Positions 1 through 6,614 are shown, numbered from the stretch's first letter. The stretch: DNA of 64,000 nucleotides from Acinetobacter sp. CS-2 (GCF_016599715.1 NZ_CP067019.1:1302001-1366000); one strand, 5' to 3'. The notes: generated by a model from the letters alone, not told the origin. Numbers and translations: made by a program.

Positions 1-1
1 T

Positions 2-280
2 GAAGTCGGATTCGTTCCAGATCCAATTGATCCACTTTTAAAAGATGCTACATGTGAAATCATCAAAGGCATTCAGGCTAGTGTGATTTATTCGGGTATT
101 GCTCGGCAGACAACCAGTGAAAGTGTAAAGGCCGATACAGTACAGGTTAGTGAAACATTTGCTGAAGGCAGTCGCGAAATATCAGAGTATGAGCAAATCG
201 CTAAAGCCCTGATTGATTCGCTTAATCTTGTGAATCCAGACGCTACACAGGGCTTCGGATTTGAGGTGTATCGGGCATGA
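2..280 (+). CDS. Phage head-tail connector / DnaT-like protein, C-terminal part (cut by window edge)
   Basis: The frame is open from base 2 and stops at 278-280, so only the last 92 codons are seen; the GTG at 83 is internal. The visible protein is acidic and alpha-helical, with an alternating pattern resembling the DnaT-like/gp6-type proteins found after the capsid gene in Acinetobacter siphophages. Such proteins form or cap the head-tail joint. The next gene overlaps it by four bases (ATGA at 277-280), so the two are translationally coupled. The assignment rests on position and weak similarity; no catalytic motif is visible. Confidence 0.55.
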   Translation, partial: EVGFVPDPIDPLLKDATCEIIKGIQASVIYSGIARQTTSESVKADTVQVSETFAEGSREISEYEQIAKALIDSLNLVNPDATQGFGFEVYRA

Positions 281-657
281 TCAATAACAACTATGTGCCG
301 GAGTGGTTCACCACACCATTTGAGCACATGCGTTACACCCTGGTCAGAAACCAAGATCAACTCGATATTCTATTTGATACTGTAAAAGCACCATTTGAAT
401 TTTTAGAAGGTGGCGCAGATGCCCGGGTAAACTTTAATGATGACCATGCAATTGTTCAGATTAAAGATTGCGACTGGTGGGATGTAAATCAGATTCATGG
501 CCTTCTACTTCATGAGGCTGTGCATATCTGGCAAGAGTTAAAGTTAAAAATGGGTGAAGAAAACCCAAGTATCGAGTTTGAAGCTTATTCAATTCAAGCA
601 CTAGCTCAAGACTTATTTGAGCTTTATGAGCGGAGTGAATGCAGTGATCAAAAATAA
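277..657 (+). CDS. Phage protein with HExxH zinc-protease-like motif
   Basis: A 126-residue protein that starts inside the stop of the previous gene. Residues 79-83 read HEAVH, a classic HExxH zinc-site pattern, followed about 19 residues later by a conserved-looking segment with E100 and E102 (FEAYSIQ) that could supply the third ligand as in gluzincins. No signal peptide or membrane segment is present. It lies among head-tail joining genes, where lambda-like phages have no protease, so its role is unknown: it could be a small metallopeptidase or a structural protein that keeps a metal fold. It overlaps the next gene by 14 bases. Confidence 0.6.
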   Translation: MINNNYVPEWFTTPFEHMRYTLVRNQDQLDILFDTVKAPFEFLEGGADARVNFNDDHAIVQIKDCDWWDVNQIHGLLLHEAVHIWQELKLKMGEENPSIEFEAYSIQALAQDLFELYERSECSDQK

Positions 658-1021
658 AATCCAATCCAAGGTTGGTAAGGCATTTGATAAAAAGCTCGGT
701 GATGCAGTCGATACTTTTACATGTTCCAAAGAAATCCAGTCAGGTAACTTTGATTTTGCAACGCAGACCTATCCGGTGATTACAGTTGAAGCTTATACCG
801 GACGTGGTGTGCTGTTTGGATCGTACTTAAAAGATATGGTCAAACCGACTGATTATCAGGTGACTGACTGCAAGGCCATTGTGCTACAGAATGAAGTGAC
901 TCAGGTGCCACAGATTGGTGACGTCTGGACTACCAGTAAGGGCCGGTTTAAGTTGGTAAATATTGGGGTTGATTCAGTAAGTGCTACTTATACAGCTCAA
1001 TTAAGAAAGGTGAGCGCATGA
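644..1021 (+). CDS. Putative phage head-closure/stopper protein
   Basis: A predominantly beta-stranded 125-residue protein. The start is set at GTG 644 because a GGAG (632-635) lies 8 bases upstream; ATG 626 and TTG 617 are longer alternatives without a good ribosome site. Length, position after the connector and the alternating hydrophobic pattern fit the small neck proteins that close the head after packaging. It overlaps both neighbours (14 bases upstream, ATGA downstream). No motif identifies it firmly; it belongs to a family of uncharacterised phage proteins seen in Acinetobacter siphophages. Confidence 0.55.
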   Translation: MIKNKIQSKVGKAFDKKLGDAVDTFTCSKEIQSGNFDFATQTYPVITVEAYTGRGVLFGSYLKDMVKPTDYQVTDCKAIVLQNEVTQVPQIGDVWTTSKGRFKLVNIGVDSVSATYTAQLRKVSA

Positions 1022-1299
1022 TTTGTATTGATGATCAAAACCTTATACACCAAGCCATGCATACGGATGGCGTTTATCATGTTGATGTAGGGCAGTCCGA
1101 ACCTAGAGTTAAAGAAGTCTTGCTGGATGGCATTAAGTCACCACGTGTAATTTTTTGCGACACAAATAAAGGCTATCTCATAAAGCATAAACAGGCAGTG
1201 GATGGAAATCTTATTGTGGAAAATGGTGATTTTATTTATGAAATAATAATAGGTAAGGTTGAGGTAGTTAAAGATGTCATGGAAAAACAAGCCAACTAA
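1018..1299 (+). CDS. Hypothetical phage protein
   Basis: A 93-residue protein starting at an ATGA overlap with the preceding stop and ending 26 bases inside the next gene, so it is embedded in the coupled joining-gene operon. Its composition is soluble, mixed alpha/beta, with several valine-rich strands at the C-terminus. I do not recognise the family. The tight overlaps on both sides are the main evidence that it is expressed. Confidence 0.55.
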   Translation: MICIDDQNLIHQAMHTDGVYHVDVGQSEPRVKEVLLDGIKSPRVIFCDTNKGYLIKHKQAVDGNLIVENGDFIYEIIIGKVEVVKDVMEKQAN

Positions 1300-1648
1300 T
1301 TTTGCACTCAACGTTCTGAAAGATGCAGATGACCACCTTAAAAAGATTGTAGGGGATACGCTACAGCAAGTGATTACTCGATCCCCGGTTATGGATGGTG
1401 AATTTCGAGCATCACATAAAGTCACACTTGATTCTCCGCAAACCACCTATGAGAAAGGCTTTGACTTGTCAGGTGGTACAACCCTAGCGGAAGGCTTAAA
1501 GGTGGCATCTACAGCAAAAATAGGTGGTCTTGTTTATATCCAGACGTTAAGTCCTTATGGCACACGCTTGGAAAATGGTTGGAGTCAGCAAGCGCCTAAT
1601 GGCGTATTTGCTCTAGCGTTTCAATCAGTAGCGAGTAAATACAAATGA
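1274..1648 (+). CDS. Phage neck / tail-completion protein (HK97 gp10-like)
   Basis: A 124-residue protein with the features of HK97 gp10-type proteins: a helical N-terminus, a 'TRSPVMDGEFRASHKV' segment that resembles the usual P-(V/I)-x-T-G-x-L-R-x-S motif, and a C-terminal segment carrying 'SPYGTRLENGWS', which corresponds to the Y-x-x-x-x-E-x-G motif of the family. Such proteins sit between the connector and the tail tube. The gene overlaps its upstream neighbour by 26 bases and its downstream neighbour by four (ATGA), so it is part of one translational unit. Confidence 0.75.
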   Translation: MSWKNKPTNFALNVLKDADDHLKKIVGDTLQQVITRSPVMDGEFRASHKVTLDSPQTTYEKGFDLSGGTTLAEGLKVASTAKIGGLVYIQTLSPYGTRLENGWSQQAPNGVFALAFQSVASKYK

Positions 1649-2052
1649 TGACACTCCCACAAGTAGAAACCGCAATCTACATAAAGATTGGGCAATTCAC
1701 CTATCCAGATACTACAGTTCGAATTGAGAATCAGCCTTTATTTAATGGTCAGCAATTTGTGCCGCCAATAGATAAACCATGGTGTAAAGTTTTTATACAG
1801 TACGCAGACAGTCAGGTGGCATCTATTGGCAATAGTCCATGTATTCGCGATTACGGCATTATTTCAATTCAATGCTTTACGCCAAAGAACATCGGAACAC
1901 TTGCTATGACCGAATTGTGTAACGCATGGCGCTCGTTCCTGCAATCATTCGGTGTATCTCATCTTGAAGTCTACAAAGTCCACGCACCACAAAGCATGGA
2001 TGACCAAGATTTTTACGCAAAAATAATTAGAGCTGAGTTCCGAGTGAACTAG
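1645..2052 (+). CDS. Phage tail terminator-like protein
   Basis: A 135-residue protein directly before the operon terminator and one gene cluster upstream of the tail tube. Its pattern (N-terminal helix, 'NQPLFNGQQF' loop, strand with 'KVFIQYAD', C-terminal helix and strand) matches the DUF4128/tail-terminator group, which forms the ring capping the top of the tail. Two ATG codons are adjacent at the start. It closes the head-tail joining operon: a hairpin terminator begins 16 bases after its stop. Confidence 0.65.
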   Translation: MMTLPQVETAIYIKIGQFTYPDTTVRIENQPLFNGQQFVPPIDKPWCKVFIQYADSQVASIGNSPCIRDYGIISIQCFTPKNIGTLAMTELCNAWRSFLQSFGVSHLEVYKVHAPQSMDDQDFYAKIIRAEFRVN

Positions 2053-2067
2053 CTTAAACCCTTAATT

Positions 2068-2094
2068 AAACCGTCCTTATTGGGCGGTTTTTTT
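2068..2094 (+). terminator. Intrinsic terminator after the joining-gene operon
   Basis: A 7-bp stem (ACCGTCC / GGGCGGT, one G-U pair) with a four-to-five base loop and a run of seven T. It separates the joining genes from the antirepressor insertion that follows. Confidence 0.85.
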
Positions 2095-2140
2095 ATGCCT
2101 GAAATATGGCAACCCACTGGCTAGAACGACGGTTCGAAAA

Positions 2141-2163
2141 GCACGTTTCCATGTTCAACGTGC
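2141..2163. promoter_or_regulatory. Perfect 7-bp inverted repeat upstream of the antirepressor gene
   Basis: GCACGTT (2141-2147) and AACGTGC (2157-2163) flank a 9-base spacer. Nine T residues follow at about 2174-2182, so it could act as a second terminator/attenuator. The AT-rich setting and the spacing also suit a repressor operator for the gene starting at 2205. A smaller GAAC/GTTC repeat lies just upstream (2124-2135). Confidence 0.4.
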
Positions 2164-2204
2164 CTGCCAGTTTCTTTTTTTTTGAGCATGATCAGGAGAA
2201 TGCT

Positions 2205-2744
2205 ATGAAGATGGTAGCGCAACCGCAGACTGTATTTTTTCACAATACTCAATTATCAATTGTTGAATACAACAATCAGCCTTACGTGCCAATGAAATTG
2301 GTTGTCGAAGGTATGGGGTTGGACTGGAAGAGCCAGCACAGAAAGCTCGCTTCAAATCCGAGATGGGGTATGGTCAAAATGACCATCCCTTCAAGTGGTG
2401 GTATTCAGGAGATGCTTTGTATTCCACTGCGAAAACTATTTGGATGGTTTAATTCAATCAGTGCAAACAAAGTAAAGCCTGAATGCAAAGAGGCTGTCAT
2501 TAAATACCAAGAAGAATGTGATGACGTGCTTTGGAATCACTGGGCAGGCAAATTAAATGCTAGATACAAGGCTTTTGATGAGCTGAATGCAATTGATATG
2601 GATGACAAGATATCAAAAGCAAAAGGAACTCTTTTTAGCCTTGGTATGCACCAGCGTAAACGCGAAAAGAAAATCAACAAGCAGAAACGTCAAGACTGGA
2701 TTAATAAAAATACCCTATTGCTTAATTTTGGTGCCGACCTATGA
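2205..2744 (+). CDS. P22_AR_N-domain phage antirepressor-like protein
   Basis: A 179-residue protein started at ATG 2205, which has a strong AGGAGA (2194-2199) upstream; an in-frame ATG at 2106 would add a low-complexity extension and lacks a ribosome site. Residues about 10-120 match the P22 antirepressor N-terminal domain: 'YVPMKLVVEGMGLDW', a 'QHRKL' helix, 'EMLCIPLRKLFGWF' and 'YQEECDDVLWNHW'. The C-terminal third is a basic helix. Antirepressors bind and inactivate a prophage repressor; this one lacks a recognisable C-terminal effector domain. It sits between terminators in the tail region, overlaps its membrane partner by ATGA, and has an inverted repeat upstream. Confidence 0.78.
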   Translation: MKMVAQPQTVFFHNTQLSIVEYNNQPYVPMKLVVEGMGLDWKSQHRKLASNPRWGMVKMTIPSSGGIQEMLCIPLRKLFGWFNSISANKVKPECKEAVIKYQEECDDVLWNHWAGKLNARYKAFDELNAIDMDDKISKAKGTLFSLGMHQRKREKKINKQKRQDWINKNTLLLNFGADL

Positions 2745-3058
2745 GTGATGATTTAGATGAATACATCGAAATGCGCCAAGAGCTTGAGACAATGACGCAC
2801 GCAGAACTTGTTGAAGAAGTCATTAATCGAATGAAATTCCAACAGCAAATTGTTATTGATAACTGGAATGAAAATAAGGAGCTTCGGAAAGAAGTTCAGG
2901 ATAGTCGTAGATTTCTCGAATCCACTTCTGAAAATTTCAAAAAATGGAATGAAGACCTAGATGAGATTGTGGCAAAAGGGCTGTACTGGAAAAGATCCTT
3001 TTATGTCCTTTTGGTGCTCATGATCATTGTTCTTATTCATTCATTTATACAGACATAA
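2741..3058 (+). CDS. Small coiled-coil protein with C-terminal membrane anchor
   Basis: A 105-residue protein coupled by ATGA overlap to the antirepressor-like gene. Residues 1-85 are charged and helical with heptad-like spacing (coiled coil likely). Residues about 86-103 form a single hydrophobic segment ending just before the stop, which fits a tail-anchored inner-membrane protein. No family recognised. Its pairing with an antirepressor between two terminators suggests an accessory cassette rather than virion structure. A role in superinfection exclusion or signalling to the antirepressor is possible but not shown by the sequence. Confidence 0.6.
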   Translation: MSDDLDEYIEMRQELETMTHAELVEEVINRMKFQQQIVIDNWNENKELRKEVQDSRRFLESTSENFKKWNEDLDEIVAKGLYWKRSFYVLLVLMIIVLIHSFIQT

Positions 3059-3079
3059 ACCCCGCCAAGTGCGGGGTTA
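3058..3079 (+). terminator. Hairpin after the accessory cassette
   Basis: AACCCCGC and GCGGGGTT pair around a short loop. There is no clear T-run, so it may be a pause or processing hairpin that works together with the next terminator. Confidence 0.6.
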
Positions 3080-3090
3080 ATTATTTCAAT

Positions 3091-3113
3091 GCCACCGAAA
3101 GGTGGTTTTTTTA
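3091..3113 (+). terminator. Intrinsic terminator before the tail tube gene
   Basis: GCCACC / GGTGG stem with a GAAA-type loop and seven T. It isolates the 2.2-3.06 kb cassette from the tail operon. Confidence 0.8.
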
Positions 3114-3134
3114 TGCCTTGAATAGGAGAAAACC

Positions 3135-4049
3135 ATGAGTTCGGGCGCAAAACAATTAGTGCAGATTGCAAAGGAAACTGTTATTGGAACAGTACCTTCG
3201 CCATTTGCGCGTCAAACCTTGGCATTTACTGATGTTTCATTAAACCAAAGTGTTGAAAAAACAGAGTCAGCTTCAATTACGGATAGCCGATTGCAGCAAT
3301 CATCCATGATTACATCGGCGGAGTATGCAGGCGAGTTGAGCGCAGAAGCTCAGTATGGTGCGTATGATGATCTAATGGCAGCAGCAGCTTTTAATGCTTG
3401 GACAGCCAATGTCCTAACTTTTGGTGGCACCAATCGCCAAACATTCAGTGTATTGCTTGGTTATACCGACATTGCGAACTATCACACCTTTTCAGGCTTG
3501 CATGTAAATACATTTGGTATTGATATTCCTGAAGCTGGCCTGATCGGCTTAACTTTCGGCTTCATGGGTACTAAGCGAACCCCAGCAGCAGTAGTACCCG
3601 CTGGAACGATTACACCTGCATCATCAAATCCGCGTATGTCGAATATCTCAGTAGGTGATTTACTTGTCGATGGGGCATCTGTTAAAGGTACAGCCTGCAT
3701 TACTGCATTCTCATTCAATTGGGATAACTCAATGCAAGTGCAAAAATGCTTGGGTGCTGGTCTTGAGGTTGGTGCAATTCTTGAAATGTCAGCCAAGGGT
3801 ACAGGTAGCTTTACTATGGCTTGGTCTACTAAGGCTGCAGAGCTTTATGAGGGCCAGTTTACAAACGCAACGATTTCGCTATCAATTCCAATCACGGATA
3901 CAGCAGGGAATAAATACGTTTTAAATATTCCTAAAGTTGAGCTTACAGCATCGCTTGCAACTGGTGGTAAAGACGACATCCTGAACACCACATTTGAATA
4001 CACAGTTGTGGATCAAGCACCAACACTTACACGCACACCTAAAGTTTAA
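3135..4049 (+). CDS. Major tail tube protein
   Basis: A 304-residue protein with a good AGGAGA ribosome site. The N-terminus (residues 1-60) has 'KETVIGTVPSPFARQTL' and 'SVEKTESASITDSR', typical of the tail-tube proteins of non-contractile phages. The C-terminal third is Ig-like and beta-rich, ending in 'TFEYTVVDQAPTLTRTPKV'. Monomers of this family stack as rings around the tape measure to form the tail tube. Its position, directly before the frameshifting chaperone pair and the tape measure, is the standard one. Confidence 0.85.
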   Translation: MSSGAKQLVQIAKETVIGTVPSPFARQTLAFTDVSLNQSVEKTESASITDSRLQQSSMITSAEYAGELSAEAQYGAYDDLMAAAAFNAWTANVLTFGGTNRQTFSVLLGYTDIANYHTFSGLHVNTFGIDIPEAGLIGLTFGFMGTKRTPAAVVPAGTITPASSNPRMSNISVGDLLVDGASVKGTACITAFSFNWDNSMQVQKCLGAGLEVGAILEMSAKGTGSFTMAWSTKAAELYEGQFTNATISLSIPITDTAGNKYVLNIPKVELTASLATGGKDDILNTTFEYTVVDQAPTLTRTPKV

Positions 4050-4056
4050 TCAATAG

Positions 4057-4080
4057 CCGCCTTCGGGCGGTTTTCCTTTG
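4057..4080 (+). terminator. Hairpin after the tail tube gene
   Basis: CCGCC-TTCG-GGCGG stem-loop followed by TTTTCCTTT. The tight UUCG tetraloop favours a stable hairpin. The broken T-run suggests partial termination, as is common after abundantly made tail tube proteins. Confidence 0.7.
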
Positions 4081-4091
4081 GAAGATCAAAC

Positions 4092-4598
4092 ATGGCTTTA
4101 AAAGTAGCAATCCAACAAAGCAAAGAAGTCGCTCTCTGGAAAGAATATAAAGATAGTAAAGGCGATGTATTGGCAGAGTTCAAGATCCGTGGCTCTGACT
4201 ACAAGGCGTATCGGGTAGCAGTTGAACGTGCACAGAATCAGTTGTCATCGAAAGGCTATGATGTGGCGACTGCGGGTAATGATGACAAGCTTTACCATGA
4301 GCTTTTATTAGAAGCTGCTGCATGTCACTTAGTGGCTGACTGGAAAGGCGTGGTCTTTGTTGAAAATGACAAAGAGTTTGAGCCAGAATGTTCACCTGAG
4401 AACGCAACCAAACTTTTCAATATGGGTGATATTGGCGTGGCAATCTGGGCCTTTGTAAAAGCACAAGCCGACCAAATTCAAACTGAAGCAAACAGCTATC
4501 GAGATGAAGTGTTGGGAAAGTCCGAGAACTCTACCGATACATCCAATTCGCCAGTGAAAAAGAAGCGAGCGAGTACAACCAAAAGCAGCGAGCAATAG
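4092..4598 (+). CDS. Tail assembly chaperone, short form (gpG-like)
   Basis: A 168-residue acidic helical protein lying between tail tube and tape measure, the position of lambda G. Such chaperones bind the tape measure protein until tail tube polymerises. The gene carries the heptamer GGGAAAG in the right phase (G GGA AAG, 4514-4520) at codons 142-143, and the -1 frame is open from 4508 to 4870. A fraction of ribosomes should therefore shift and make a longer G-T-type fusion of about 259 residues. The unshifted product continues for 25 further residues in a lysine/serine-rich tail. Confidence 0.85.
   Translation: MALKVAIQQSKEVALWKEYKDSKGDVLAEFKIRGSDYKAYRVAVERAQNQLSSKGYDVATAGNDDKLYHELLLEAAACHLVADWKGVVFVENDKEFEPECSPENATKLFNMGDIGVAIWAFVKAQADQIQTEANSYRDEVLGKSENSTDTSNSPVKKKRASTTKSSEQ
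4514..4520 (+). other. Programmed -1 ribosomal frameshift site (GGGAAAG)
   Basis: The heptamer is read as G GGA AAG in the gpG-like frame and allows both tRNAs to re-pair one base back. It is the same heptamer used by lambda G-T. The -1 frame has no stop from 4508 until 4868-4870. No strong downstream stem is obvious by eye. Confidence 0.85.
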
Positions 4599-4870
4599 CT
4601 GAAGCATTAGGTAGACAACCACCAAAAGAGGTGAAAAAGCCTGAGTATAGCTATACAGCCAATGCCTTAATTGAAGCCTACAACGTCATTTCACGCTCAC
4701 GCAGATATGAGCAAGGCACACCATTGGCATTAAGCATTGCCGACCTTAATGCCTATTGTGAGCAATACGAGCTACCAGTAGAGCGTTATATTTTCAATGC
4801 GGTCATCTTTGATCTGGATAATCGGTTTATTGATGAGGCGTATAAGAAGATGAAAAAGAAATCAGCTTAG
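4520..4870 (+). CDS. Tail assembly chaperone, frameshifted T-like extension
   Basis: This is the part made only after the -1 shift at 4514-4520: 116 residues beginning at GTC 4520 and including an 'YSYTANALIEAYN' core. A GTG at 4631 with an upstream AAAGAGG could also start a free 79-residue version, but the uninterrupted -1 frame reaching back past the slippery site makes fusion the better model. In lambda the T part recruits tail tube subunits to the tape measure-chaperone complex. The stop codon overlaps the stop of the convergent repressor gene (4867-4870). Confidence 0.8.
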   Translation, partial: VRELYRYIQFASEKEASEYNQKQRAIAEALGRQPPKEVKKPEYSYTANALIEAYNVISRSRRYEQGTPLALSIADLNAYCEQYELPVERYIFNAVIFDLDNRFIDEAYKKMKKKSA

Positions 4871-5229
4871 GTTGGTTTCTTCTTAAACATTGGTAATTTA
4901 TCTAAGTATCTTTTGTACTGTGATTGCATCAACTTGGTTGCTTCGAGATATAGTTTTTGATCGCCAATAAGATTATCTCCGTGCTGGGCGTGTAGCTGAT
5001 CTATCGACATTTGACAGGCTTGAACGCTAGCAGTAAAGAACCCCTCAAGGAAGGTGTTTACCGCTTTTTCGAATTCTTCTTCTGAGTAACTTTTTGTATT
5101 CTCAAAGCTCTGCTCTAAACGCAACTGAGCTTCTGCATTAATGGATCTACTATTGGTTTTAGCCACCTCTGCAATTCTAAGTTTTAATTCAGCAGGTATG
5201 CGCAAGTTAAATTGAACTTCGTCAGACAT
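4867..5229 (-). CDS. Mnt/Arc-like ribbon-helix-helix repressor
   Basis: A 120-residue protein started at ATG 5229 (upstream in-frame ATGs at 5253 and 5277 lack support). Residues 5-42 closely follow P22 Arc/Mnt: a QFNLR beta-strand carrying the three DNA-contact side chains (Q, N, R), then 'NSRSINAEAQLRLEQSF', the family's second-helix pattern. The remaining 75 residues are helical and may form the tetramerising coiled coil as in Mnt, but are longer. It is the only - strand gene in the prophage part and is divergent from the Arc-like gene at 5348, exactly as mnt faces arc-ant in P22 immI. It probably represses the antirepressor operon and itself. Confidence 0.85.
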   Translation of the reverse strand: MSDEVQFNLRIPAELKLRIAEVAKTNSRSINAEAQLRLEQSFENTKSYSEEEFEKAVNTFLEGFFTASVQACQMSIDQLHAQHGDNLIGDQKLYLEATKLMQSQYKRYLDKLPMFKKKPT

Positions 5230-5347
5230 GGGTAATCCAAAAATTGTTAGCATTTCATTAGCAAAATATATTGACACAGTGATTTTATTTTTGCTATGTT
5301 AGATATTGTTAGCAATTAGCTAATATTTTAATAGTAAGGAGTTGCTA
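5230..5347. promoter_or_regulatory. Divergent promoter/operator region of the immI-like module
   Basis: The rightward promoter is likely TTGACA (5271-5276), an 18-base spacer and TATGTT (5295-5300). The 118-base region holds six copies of a TTAGCAA/TTGCTAA-type motif (5247-5252, 5258-5264, 5291-5296, 5309-5315, 5316-5323, 5342-5348). Two of them form the inverted repeat TTAGC-AATTA-GCTAA at 5309-5323. Repeated short half-sites are what dimeric ribbon-helix-helix repressors bind. The last copy overlaps the start codon of the Arc-like gene, giving room for self-repression. Confidence 0.65.
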
Positions 5348-5503
5348 ATGCAGCAAAACATTACGCAATTAAATGTTCGGGTTCCGCAAGAGATAAAGGA
5401 TTTTTTGCAAGAAGGGGCGAAAAAAGATGAAAGATCTTTGAATAGCCATATTGTGAAAATTTTTAAAACTCTTAAAGAGCAATCTAAAGAAGCGAAAGCA
5501 TGA
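5348..5503 (+). CDS. Arc-like ribbon-helix-helix repressor (51 residues)
   Basis: A 51-residue gene with AAGGAG (5336-5341) six bases before ATG 5348. The N-terminal strand reads QLNVRVP, aligning with the Arc DNA-reading strand. Two helices follow, the second containing 'DERSLNSHIVKIFKTL', the RS-N-S pattern of Arc. Arc of P22 is almost the same length. It is the first gene of a rightward operon whose third gene is the antirepressor; the downstream ATG overlaps its stop (ATGA, 5500-5503). In P22, Arc turns down early expression of ant; the same role is inferred here. Confidence 0.82.
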   Translation: MQQNITQLNVRVPQEIKDFLQEGAKKDERSLNSHIVKIFKTLKEQSKEAKA

Positions 5504-5586
5504 AATCAACAGGCACAAAAAAACCTTGCCCGACTACCAATCAAATGCAAGGTCTAGTTGCCACCACTAAGGATGAAGACTTATGA
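5500..5586 (+). CDS. 28-residue coupled ORF between arc-like and antirepressor genes
   Basis: ATG 5500 overlaps the stop of the Arc-like gene and its own stop (5584-5586) overlaps the ATG of the antirepressor, so both junctions are ATGA. The product is polar, with no recognisable domain. It may be a leader peptide whose translation couples the antirepressor to Arc synthesis. The double overlap is the evidence that it is translated. Confidence 0.5.
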   Translation: MKSTGTKKPCPTTNQMQGLVATTKDEDL

Positions 5587-6614
5587 CAAGTTTAGCACAA
5601 ATTGAACCGCAAAAAGCAAATATCGTTGCTCGCTATAAAGGCATACCTGTCTTAACAACAGCAATGCTTGCTGAGTTTTATGGTACTGACACTGATAACA
5701 TTAAACAAAACTACACTCGTAATAAGGAACGTTTTATTGAAGGTAAACACTTCTTTAAAATCGTGGGTGATGAATTGAAAAATTTTGTGGGTGACTTAAA
5801 GTCACTCGCAAATGATTTGCTAACCTCTCAAAGAGGTGAGCAAGATTTGCTTAGCGGTGTTGATGGTGATCAGAGTTTGCTCGTGAATATTATTCACGCA
5901 CAAATTTCAAACAAAGTACGTGTTCTTATTTTATGGACTGAACGCGGAGCTGCTAGACACGCCAAGATGCTAGACACCAATCAAGCATGGAATGTGTTTG
6001 AGCAACTGGAAGATTGTTATTTTGCTGTACAGGAATACACAAAGCAAAAAGCAAAATCCACTCCAAAGGACCGCGAAAATCTACGTCACGCTGTATCAAA
6101 CTTAGTTTCACGTGTGAAAATCAATTTTTCAGATGCATATATTATGGTTGGGCAGCGGTTCAATGTGAAAAGCATTGAGGAAATCCCACTAGATCAACTT
6201 GATGACGCAGTTGAATATGTTCACGGGCTTATCCTTACATTTGATAAGTTTCAAAACCACTCACCCGTAGATGTGAATGCGATTCAAGATTGTCACGGTG
6301 TATTGCAGTATCGCTTGATTGAATACCATAAAGGCTTGGAATCAGAAGTTAAGCGTTTAGGTGGCAAAATGCCTGAATATCCAGCATTTAATCCTGAAGA
6401 TATTGCTCAGGCATTGATGTCTAGAATTCTTCAGGGCAAGCAAATGATGATCAAATTAAATTATCAAGGTGGTTTTGCACTTGAGCTTGTGCCAAGAGAT
6501 GCAGTGATGGTTGATGCTAAAAATATACCTGAGTTAGTAAGTCGAACCGACTTGGTAGCTAAGGAGCAAATTCCATTGATTATGCAAAGTGCAATGGATC
6601 GTTTAGTTAAGTAA
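5583..6614 (+). CDS. ORF6N-domain phage antirepressor
   Basis: A 343-residue protein. Residues about 10-100 match the ORF6N/KilA-N-type DNA-binding domain found at the N-terminus of many phage antirepressors ('YKGIPVLTTAMLAEFYGTD', 'NRERF'-like segment reading 'NKERFIEGKHFFKI'). A 'VLILWTERGAARHAKMLDT' segment follows at about 115-135. The C-terminal half (about 150-343) is helical and not assigned. It is the last gene of the arc-like operon, coupled by ATGA, and is followed by a terminator. By analogy with P22 Ant it would inactivate a lytic-cycle repressor when the two small repressors are lifted. Confidence 0.82.
   Translation: MTSLAQIEPQKANIVARYKGIPVLTTAMLAEFYGTDTDNIKQNYTRNKERFIEGKHFFKIVGDELKNFVGDLKSLANDLLTSQRGEQDLLSGVDGDQSLLVNIIHAQISNKVRVLILWTERGAARHAKMLDTNQAWNVFEQLEDCYFAVQEYTKQKAKSTPKDRENLRHAVSNLVSRVKINFSDAYIMVGQRFNVKSIEEIPLDQLDDAVEYVHGLILTFDKFQNHSPVDVNAIQDCHGVLQYRLIEYHKGLESEVKRLGGKMPEYPAFNPEDIAQALMSRILQGKQMMIKLNYQGGFALELVPRDAVMVDAKNIPELVSRTDLVAKEQIPLIMQSAMDRLVK

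Noticed and set aside
2106-2204. ATG 2106 as start of the P22_AR gene
   Set aside because: No ribosome site, an added stretch containing four phenylalanines encoded by a T-run, and an inverted repeat in the way; ATG 2205 has a strong AGGAGA.
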